Shown: in pieces, positions 56,206 through 64,000 of the stretch
Layout: each line of letters begins with the position of its first letter
How positions within the stretch are numbered: position 1 is the stretch's first letter
Source of the DNA: Grammothele lineata
Taxonomy: Eukaryota > Basidiomycota > Agaricomycetes > Polyporales > Polyporaceae
Assembly (NCBI GenBank): GCA_002150815.3
Contig: NDFF03000228.1
Location: 1 to 64,000, forward strand
Length of the DNA stretch: 64,000 nt
Direction of reading: 5' to 3'
Translations under genes and position numbers: made by a program
The notes under the pieces: generated by a model
What the model saw: only the letters and a program-made list of their open reading frames with translations
Databases searched by the model: none
What the model was told of the DNA's origin: nothing

Positions 56206-57692
56206 GACTGTGCGTCGAGTCGTCGCCGTGAGCGTGAGCGTGAGGGGTAGGCAGTGGTTCGCGGGTGAACGATCGCCTGGCCTAGCGAAGTGCGCGACCG
56301 CGCCATTTGTACTTGCGAGCTTGGGCGGCCCAGAGGGGATATCGACGCCCTACTAGGCACGCGATGCGCCGGCTCGAAGAGGACGAGTGTGTGGTGCATG
56401 CGGCTATCGGTTCTTGCATGGGAATGCGGCGTGCTGCACTTCTCGGCTCGGATTTTTGGTACATCTTTCCATTTGTCGGCTTCGGAGGCCACGACAGGGA
56501 CGCGCGAGGACGCGCTCAGAGACGCCGAGTGCGTCCTACGGCTGCGGGAGCGTAGAGCGTGATATCCACTACCTCTGAAGATCATGTGAACGCCCGACGG
56601 AAAAAGAAGCTAAGAGACTCACTGTTATGGATCCCGAACGCGCACACGCGTGCGGTGGACTGGCTAGCAAGGATGTGTTGGTGACGTTCCTGACGTCTGG
56701 GTACGTGCAAGCTGACGGGCGAGGCGTGCTTGCAGCTAAAATCGTCCCAGGAAGGCATATGCGGGGAGAGGGAGGTCTACTTAGCACATACAGACCTTGA
56801 CCAGAAGAGCTTGAAGCTTAAGCGGCGATAGTTTACGAAACACCACATAGGCTATTTGCTTCGAAATCTGTATGAGGTGGTGTCCAGCGCATATATGCAT
56901 CATGAGTATGTGCTCATCTTCAATTGCGCCACAAGCTGTAATGTTGATATGAATTGCACGATAGCAGAGTTCATGCAGAAAAAGCAGTAACGCGTCCAAC
57001 GACCGTCCGGGTTCTTGAACAGAGCTCAAATGATTTCGGATTCCAGCACTAACAGAGCGATGAAGAGCTCAGTGTGCTGAAGCTGACGTGAGAAAAGATC
57101 CAAACATATGGCACCAGGAAGCTTTCCATACGTACCTCGTCCACCTTCACATGCCACTAGCATACGATATTTGTGGCGGGGAACCCTGCGAATATGCAAA
57201 GGAAGCCGTCAAGAACAACTTGAAGCACGTTAAATCGGGCCCGTTCCCGACGCGTCAACGTTGAGGGCAGGGTCTTCAGAGCACGTGCCGTAGACCGCGG
57301 TAATGACGTACTACGGGCGCTAAATGATACATTCGTATGTTGAGCGACGCGCGCCTCTCGTTCAGGCCGACTCATTCCGAGAAATGCCGCTCTCAAGGCC
57401 GTCCTCTTGGTGATACACAAATTAGCCTGGACATTTTAGTCAAGGGCAAGTTAAAGGGTAAGCTCGGGTGCATAGATAGTTTGCTACCATCAGTGTGTCT
57501 TGAAAAGGTGGGTTTTTCATTACAACGCGGTCTTTCGATAGCGAGGGTCCGGAACAAATTGTGGGCGCGAGTGTGCGCGGCCCTCTGCCGCTCGGCACTC
57601 GAATTTTGCGACCTTTTGCTCTCTGCCTGACGTACTCTATTCAGTTTCACTGACATCGATTGTGACGCAGGAAATCTTGTCGGGCCCACCTT
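56206..57692. other. intergenic stretch
   Basis: Upstream region of the protease gene, then about 1 kb without recognisable genes. Short frames on both strands look random. Confidence 0.35.
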
Positions 57693-58005
57693 ATGGCACC
57701 ACTCATAAAACTCGCCATTGTGGGCGCAGGCCCGTCGTCGTTCTACGTGGCGTCACGTTTGCTGTCGCTACTCCCGCATTCGAGTCCGCATGGCTCGTCG
57801 CTGGAGATTCACATGTACGACCGCCTATGGTCCCCGTACGGGCTCTACTCGAATACTGTTCGCAAGCCGAAAACTGACAACACTGCAGAACTGCACGCAC
57901 AAATTCGACTCGGCGGCGGAAGACCCTCGTCTCCGCTTCTTCGGCACCGTCAACATCGGGGACCACACTCCCATCTCCGACGCCCTACGTTTCGTCCTAC
58001 TAGGG
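57693..58005 (+). pseudogene. ARH1: 5' fragment of adrenodoxin reductase
   Basis: MAPLIKLAIVGAGPSSFYVA from 57693 shows the FAD-binding GxGxxG/S fingerprint. It is followed by LLSLLPHSSPHGSSLEIHMYDRLWSPYG, close to mitochondrial NADPH-adrenodoxin reductase. The next stretch, which should contain the conserved VRYGVAPDHP block, is missing or replaced. After an acceptor-like CTGCAG the homology returns as NCTHKFDSAAEDPRLRFFG. It ends at about 58000, where sequence joins a DUF6534 remnant. The NADP domain and C-terminus are absent, so this is a dead fragment. A functional ARH1 should exist elsewhere. Confidence 0.75.
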
Positions 58006-59202
58006 GCTGCTTTTTCTCGCAGAACTAGGCAAGTGACTAGATTTCTGACGCGATTCATAACTGCTCATACATGGCGCGCGATAAGCCTTGACACCATGTA
58101 CGTGAAATCCATCTACTTCTACCCTTCCTCGCTGACTTCATCGGATGACAGACGGAACTATTTCTGCGTAATAATTTCTGCAAAATATTTGAATGTAGTG
58201 AAGTGGATGTAGAGGTTTCGTCCTGATATACTTCTACAGTGCGTTTCGTAAGGACCAATAGCTAGCACTGAACTCCGACATGAGCAGAGCCACTACGCGC
58301 TTTCTGTATGCGGTGAAGCTAATTTCCCGGTAGAGATCGCTGGACTGCGCATGTACTGGAGCTACAGCGCTGGCCGATATTCTCGTTGCTGCCACGCTAG
58401 TGACTTTCCTCCATCGCACTCGAACAGGACTCAAGAGGTAAGGCGAACTTGTGCCGGGCCTAGAAGATGGGAGAATCTGAATACCGTTTGGGTCCTGCTC
58501 TATAGGACTGACTCTTTTATCAACGTCCTCATACTCTACGGGGTCAACACCGGTATACTCATCTATCCAGGCTTCGGCTGGGTCTACCCGCTGATGATGC
58601 TTCTAGGACTACTCACTGTGTATAGAGCGGTCTACACAGATTCTCCAAAATCGTTACTCACCTAATTCTTGTACAGGGCTGTCAATGTCTCGTCATTTCT
58701 GGTCGTACGTCACATTAGAGTCATCACTCTCTATAACACGAGATGTATCCGAGTCTTATAAATAGTCGATGCTTATGCCAGATAATCTCATCTTCCCCGG
58801 TATCAGTATTGCTGGCGCAAAATGTGAGTCGAGTTTTTCAAAAATCCCTTCTGGGAGCAACGTCATGCTAATATTTCGAGCAGTGTATGCGATCACACTG
58901 TTGGCCGTGTGAGTACACCTCGTCCCATTCAATACATATCCACGCGCATGAAAACTTAACGCCCTTCTTTCCCAACTAGCTTGAATGCACGGCGGTCCTG
59001 CGAAGAGCGACAGCAAGACGTGATCTTTCTAGGATCAATGGACATAGATGCGCTAACAGGCGGAGCGCCTTCGGATGACGCACTGGCCCCTTCGGGCTCT
59101 GACAGCGGCAGCTCCGTAAATCAGAAGACAACCTGCGATCAGGGCATTGTGAGAAAGGAGAGGAATGCGGGACACTTGGATGAAGCGGGAGCGTGCGGGT
59201 AG
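58006..59202 (+). pseudogene. DUF6534 gene copy lacking its 5' exons
   Basis: From about 58005 the DNA matches the reverse strand of 37094-37400, then (from about 58312) the reverse strand of 6190-7062. The exons read ALADILVAATLVTFLHRTRTG, RTDSFINVLILYGVNTG, MPDNLIFPGISIAG, VYAITLLAV and LNARRSCEERQQD, then a Ser/Asp-rich end. The 5' exons are replaced by the ARH1 fragment. It keeps the undisturbed version of the site where the KDZ element inserted in the other copy (about 58303-58311). It is probably non-functional. Confidence 0.75.
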
Positions 59203-59712
59203 AACGGATACTTGGGCAAGAAAGTGGGTTGCTGATGTACGGGGGAGAATGAGCGCATGAAAGTTATCGCATGCTAGATGGAGGGTAATAGACGGTGCGA
59301 GGTGCAGCCGATGAGGCTGAGCATGAAGAGAAATGAAACTCCATACAGCGCGAATAGTCACGATTTCTTGGCATACTCTTGACAGTCAACTGCAATATTA
59401 TTCTGCTCCAGCCCGGCGCTACTACATACCTTGACAGTGTTTCTCATGATACGCAAGCGGGCTGAACAGCCTGAGCTACTGGTTTCAAAAATTGGGACTC
59501 GCTGTAGGAAGAATACTATCTTTCTCTCAATGTGGGCGATGGCATCCGATAAAGGATTCGTAGAACGTAGGCCTGCAGCGGCTTCAATGCCTCGTATCGT
59601 ACAAATGGCATATCTCGACTGTCCTCCTTACGATTCATAGCCTAGCAGGAAATGAGGAAGTTTAGCATCCCCGAAGTACCACAGGATAAGTGATTACTAA
59701 CCGACGTCCATC
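59203..59712. other. intergenic stretch
   Basis: 510 bp with no supported gene. Confidence 0.35.
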
Positions 59713-60288
59713 TCACATTCCACCAGTTTGAATCAAAATGTCCGTAACAACTTCCTTCATCTTCGCAAAACCTTCATCCGACAAAATATTCAACTCCCAC
59801 TCTCCTGCGAGGAAGCTTGGCGAGAGAACGCGCGCCGATCGCTCGGGGCGCGGAACGGCCGGGGGCGTTACATCTAATGACGTCGTATCGCCGCAATAGA
59901 CGCGCATGGATGTACCGAGTAGGCTGAGGCCCCAGAAGCGGAGAATAGGGCACTCATCGAGCATCAGAGCATACCAATCGCGCATCTGCTTGTCTGCGCG
60001 ATAGCGTAGCTCTGCTTTCTGAGCCCAGCTGTCGTCCTTGACTTCGGCAATAAGAACAGGTTGATCATTCGCATCGAACACAACCAAGAAGACGACGGCA
60101 TCACGGCTGTCGTCCCTGGAAGGGGTCTGCGGCGCAATGTAGAACTTGAAAGTGTCCCCAAAACAGTAGTTTAAGAGTTTGTCGTAGGGGTCATAGTAGC
60201 GGTTTTCGAACGTCGTAGGCTTGGCGCGTGCGTGGTTGAAAATGGTGAGCAGACCGGCGGGCCAAGCATTGTCTTGTTGGAACGGCAT
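59713..60288 (-). CDS. hypothetical protein, PD-(D/E)XK-like
   Basis: A single exon from the ATG at 60288 (MPFQQDNAWP) codes 191 aa. The frame extends upstream to 60444, but MPFQQDN fits the start of related agaricomycete proteins I recall. Conserved-looking blocks are FENRYYDPYDKLLNYCFGD, FKFYIAPQTPSRDDSRDAVV, PVLIAEVKDDSWAQKAELRYRAD, QMRDWYALMLDECPI and FWGLSLLGTSMRVYCGD. An Asp about 15-20 residues before AEVKDD, with hydrophobic strands on both sides, resembles the D...ExK nuclease core of PD-(D/E)XK enzymes. This is a pattern-based guess. Such proteins are common, multicopy and often close to transposons in Agaricomycetes. The gene is divergent from BUD32, with 191 bp between starts. Confidence 0.55.
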   Translation of the reverse strand: MPFQQDNAWPAGLLTIFNHARAKPTTFENRYYDPYDKLLNYCFGDTFKFYIAPQTPSRDDSRDAVVFLVVFDANDQPVLIAEVKDDSWAQKAELRYRADKQMRDWYALMLDECPILRFWGLSLLGTSMRVYCGDTTSLDVTPPAVPRPERSARVLSPSFLAGEWELNILSDEGFAKMKEVVTDILIQTGGM

Positions 60289-60479
60289 GGACTGCTTGAT
60301 GCTCAATGATCTTACGAAATGTGGATGAGCGTGGTGGCGGGTACCTAGGTGCGAAAGTAAGTGGCGGAGGGTGGTGGTTGCACAGAAAACGTTACAGCAG
60401 GAGTCAGTGTGCAGATTGATTGTGGCTGTGTACTCTATCGTCATCGCGCCTCCCCAATCGGGCCTTGGTCTCGACCACG

Positions 60480-61677
60480 ATGTCCGTTGCTCAAGTATCC
60501 GTCATTTCGCCCACAGGGCGCCTCCTCGCGGCTGCAGACAAGATATCACAAGGGGCGGAAGCGGTGAATCAAAATTGACTTTTTACGGAATTTTTCTATA
60601 ACATTTCATCTTGCAACTGGCAGAAAATATACAGAGCGCGCCTACACCCAGATCCGGGCGAGGGTTCTGCATCCTCTTCTGGAGGAGATGTTCTCCTTAA
60701 ACACCGCTTCAATAAGCATTATAGACACCCGACGCTCGACGCTCAGCTTACGAAGGCTCGCGTCGCCGGTGAAGCGCGCGCCCTCATCCGCTGTTTGAGG
60801 TATGCCTATCAGACATCCTCGACGTCGTTTCCTCATCTACGAATCTCACGAGTACCAACAGATCGGGGGTGAATGTCCCTGGTATCCGCATGGTTGATGC
60901 GGTAGAGGGTGTGCTAGGTATTGAATGGATCGACGGCGCGAACGTGCGCGTCTTGCTCGGGGGTGGCGCCGAAGGCGAGGTCGAGGCCGAGGAAACCAGC
61001 TCTGCGGAATCAGAGTCCGAACTTTCCATCGATACCGAAACGACGCCTCTGGAAAATGAGGAGGAAGATCGTCTGAAGGAATACGGAATTTCTCAAGGTA
61101 CTCGCGCAAGCTGCCATGGGATCTGGTCAACTGCTCACTATTCATGCGGACGTTAGACGAGATCATGGCACTCATCGGCACAGAGATCGCCAAGATGCAC
61201 TGCGCAGACGTTATACATGGAGACCTCACAACGTCGAACATGATGCTCCGCCGGCCGGGTCCAGCTCATCCCGCGGTCCAGCTTGTGCGTGCCCGAATTC
61301 TCTGTTGTCCTTCCTGTTTGCCGCTCTTTTTCTTCTGCTCGCTTCACCCTAGAGGCTAGCTTTAACTCTCACGTAGGTGTTGATCGACTTCGGCCTGGCC
61401 TATACCTCTACGCTCGCCGAGGACAAGGCCGTCGACCTCTACGTCCTCGAGCGCGCCTTTGCTTCGACACATCCGCGCTCCGAGCCGCTCTTTGCGGGCG
61501 TGCTCGACTCATATGCGCGAGGCGTCGGGAAGGACTGGCAGCCGATCAAGCGCAGGTTGGATGACGGTGAGCAGCTCCTAGACTACCAATTTGTCTCTCG
61601 GTGTGGCTGACGGAAGCGATCTTTGTTCGCCTCGATCAGTTCGCCTGCGCGGCCGCAAACGGAGCATGGTCGGATAG
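60480..61677 (+). CDS. BUD32: Bud32, KEOPS atypical protein kinase
   Basis: Six exons (60480-60563, 60624-60799, 60862-61097, 61157-61284, 61377-61566 and 61640-61677) close exactly to 283 aa. Landmarks in order are: SQGAEAKIYRAR (nucleotide loop), LLKHRFNKHYRHPTLD (the catalytic Lys region), TKARVAGEARAL, GVNVPGIRMVD, IEWIDGANVR, then an acidic insert (EEDRL). IHGDLTTSNMML (catalytic loop), VLIDFGLAYTS (metal-binding DFG) and the diagnostic C-terminal RGRKRSMVG complete the set. Bud32/PRPK is the ATPase/kinase of the KEOPS complex, needed for the t6A modification at position 37 of ANN-decoding tRNAs and for telomere maintenance. All active-site motifs are present. The acidic insert between the N- and C-lobes is longer than in yeast. 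Confidence 0.93.
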
Positions 61678-61911
61678 CGATAGAGGCTGGCTTGAAAAGT
61701 GCAGGGTGTATGCGCGTGGGTGTACGAATAGAGTCTTCATGAGTGGTGGCTTTGCTGCCGCTACGCCAGAGTCAGCCTCTGGCGAGATCGCACAAAGATC
61801 GGAGGCGGACGCGAGGTTGATCAGTGATCGAAGTGCCGGTAGCCACATGTCCATGTTCAAAGCGATTACAGGCGGACCCGTAGCGAACGACCTCAGAACC
61901 GAGAAGAGGCT

Positions 61912-64000
61912 CTATACCGCCATGCCCAACTCGTCCCGCCGCTCGTAAACCGAGTCTCCGCCCGAGAACGACTCCTTCGCCACCACGATCTCGATCGATT
62001 TCTGATCGTCGTAGAGAGTCAGATCAGTAGGGCTGACGCGGAAGGATAGGGGGGCGGGGGAGATCGACTGACTGGTAGCGTAACCTGCGCCGTGGATGGT
62101 CGCGAGTTCTGGGTGAGGACAGGCATGTCGATCCCCTCGACGTCGGTGTCGATTATGCGGCAAGAGGGGAGCGTCAAGGACTCTCCACGCGCGTTAAGCC
62201 TGTTGGTGAGGATGTCTAGTAATCAGCCATGCATACCGAGGTTGTAGAGAAGAGACGTACACCGTCATCACAGAGTTGGCGTACACTGAATGCTCTCGTT
62301 AGAATTAGAAGCTGACGCTGAGGAACACCGAGAAGACGTACGCATCGTGGTGATAAGATCAATAGCGACGAAGATGAGACTATTTGGTAGTACCAGCGCC
62401 TTGGGGGGAACAACTATTACTTCAGGGCCAGAACACCAGTACGGGCGAAGTGTCTTACCAAGGTCAGGGAGAGGATGTTGAAGATACTGTGTGCACAGAG
62501 CAAGCAATGAGCCAACCGAAACAAGCTGCGCCCGATCAAGATGTAGCTACCCTATAAGAAGACCTGTGCACACACGATGTCTCAGGAATGCAGCCAGCGG
62601 CCGGGATCAGGCTGAAGGTGTACTTACCGGTATTAATGGTGTACAATATCAATCGGTCGATGAGCGAGTCAGTCCTTCCGACCAAACGTTAAACAAATGA
62701 GCTACAGCCAATGTCCCGAAAGCCATCCACGTACTGTTTGATCCCTGTCCGACTGCGATGCAGCGACAGGATGAGCGCAGTAGCCAGAAGCGTGTCTGCA
62801 AGGACTGCTGCGCCAACCCCGGCGGAGTTCATCCACTAGTGCACCCGAGACGGCCCAGATTGCCGGCATGCCGTATAGTCAGACGCAGGTGAGAGATCGT
62901 GAGCTGTAAACTACACTCACGCCGGCGTCCTTCCCATGCTGATCGGGGTGAGTTAGGCTTCGAGGGGAGAAGGCAGAAAGGAGGACACATCAGCGTCGGC
63001 GGAATCGGGTAGCTTGTACGAAAGGATGCCGTGCCTGAGAGCGGTCGAGACTGAGGAGGAAGTTAGAATGGAACCTATCCGTGCACCTCCGCGGAGCCTA
63101 AGAAGCTCACCAGCCGCAATCACTAGACGGGACACAGTGGGCGCGACGAGATCAGCTTCTGTGTCCGCTCCGACCACACATATACTCACCAAGCTCCGCA
63201 ACAACGAGAGCCGCCTGCCACCCCAAAACCATAAGTCTCTGCGCGTTACTATTGAGAAGGCATCGGCATGTCTCACTGCGATGGCAACAATAAACCGGAA
63301 CTTCCGGCTGACTGCTGCCCGTCAGAGAGATGTGAAGGGACTCTACGGGAAAAGAGCGCACTGAGATACACGCGCCGCAGGTAGAAGCTGTAGTTGTGAA
63401 CATTATCACCCTGTTAGCGCTTGGGGTTTTCTTGGGTTTGGTGTCCCCACATTTCACACACGAAGCCTACCGCAACCTGTCAAGGTATCACTGATGAGGA
63501 ATACTGCTACCAGGGACAGAGGGGGAGAGGGAAGCGTACCGTGGATATGCCCAACATCTTGAAGCAAGCTATTAGTCTGAGCGTATCATGGCTACCATGC
63601 CGCAAGCAACAGCTTACATCGAAAGACCTAGAAGGACAATGTCACTTTTGCTGTGGTATTCGAAGGTAAAATGCCTACCATACAGTCTGCGTGGCGGTAG
63701 TCCTGCTTGCGTAGTTTGAAACCAGATAGAAATAACTTGTATTGGAGACAAGACAAACATCAGGGTCCGGGATGAGCTCGGTGATCACAGACTGACCAGA
63801 AATGCATGAAGAGCACTGCATTGAATGTCTCAAGAACACTGTCCGCAGAGGTCAGACGATATTTACGCGTAATGTTGTGACCTACAGAATTGCGGCGACC
63901 TGAAACACTGGTAAGGTTGAAATTCCAGCCCAGAGGTAAGATGGTGCGAACCAGGCCCTTGAGAATCCACCGATCTCTGGAGTAGACGCGGAAATACCGA
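61912..64000 (-). CDS. DUF6534 membrane protein, 5' end beyond window
   Basis: From the right edge inward, exons read YFRVYSRDRWILKGL, VLETFNAVLFMHFC joined to YFYLVSNYAS, NYSFYLRRVYL, VSRKFRFIVAIAV, MNSAGVGAAVLADTLLATAL with LHRSRTGIK, RTDSLIDRLILYTINTG, LPNSLIFVAIDLI and VYANSVMTVLNARGE. A tail of about 95 residues with ESFSGGDSVYERRDEL ends at 61912. The arrangement is that of a seven-helix DUF6534 protein with introns of about 50-60 bp. The section at 62.95-63.15 kb does not splice cleanly by eye, so damage there is possible. The first exon (start codon, helix 1) is outside the window. It is a third member of the family in 64 kb, diverged from the other two. Confidence 0.7.

Overview
This window is nuclear DNA of an agaricomycete fungus (Basidiomycota), possibly Polyporales. 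The evidence is many spliced genes with GT-AG introns of about 45-70 bp, CT-rich promoters, and agaricomycete-restricted families (DUF6534, DUF6532, DUF6698-like, Plavaka and Kyakuja-Dileera-Zisupton (KDZ) transposases, TET/JBP dioxygenases).

The main object is a compound transposon insertion of about 30 kb at 7071-37085. It is bounded by an 8-bp direct repeat, GCACAGAG (7063-7070 and 37086-37093), and it splits a minus-strand DUF6534 gene. The 3' exons of that gene lie at 6159-7070 and its 5' exons at 37086-38401. A partial paralogue at 58.0-59.2 kb runs colinearly across the same junction without the insert, so it acts as an in-window empty site. The outer element is a KDZ-type transposon. 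It has inverted subterminal arrays of a CpG-rich near-palindrome (GTCCGGTCGGAC on the left, GTCCGACCGGAC on the right). Between them are: a repeat-rich proline/glycine protein (minus); a large protein with a cysteine cluster, an acidic stretch and a coiled coil (plus); a TET/JBP 2-oxoglutarate/Fe(II) dioxygenase with an intact HxD...H...R set (plus); a large highly charged protein (minus); the KDZ transposase with its N-terminal cysteine cluster (plus); and a short unassigned gene. A 5-methylcytosine oxidase travelling with a transposase inside CpG-rich terminal arrays suggests the element manages its own methylation state. That function is inferred.

Nested near the right end is a second, apparently intact element at 28496-37061. 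It is a Plavaka transposon with 18-bp terminal inverted repeats (one mismatch) and an AG duplication, carrying a divergent pair: a DUF6532 gene (minus) and a complete Plavaka transposase (plus). A third element, a 5' part of another Plavaka gene, runs off the left edge.

Outside the elements lies ordinary chromosomal sequence: a DUF6698-like gene (2.2-4.0 kb), TRM112, a TSA1-type 2-Cys peroxiredoxin, an F-box-like protein, a single-pass membrane protein, RRP45 of the RNA exosome, a secreted M36 fungalysin, two identical tRNA-Glu(CTC) genes, a fragment of ARH1 (adrenodoxin reductase) fused to a DUF6534 remnant, a PD-(D/E)XK-like hypothetical, BUD32 of KEOPS, and a third DUF6534 gene cut by the right edge.

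Exon boundaries were worked out by hand from splice signals, reading frame and family similarity. Where the frame closes exactly this is stated. Where it does not, the uncertainty is given.
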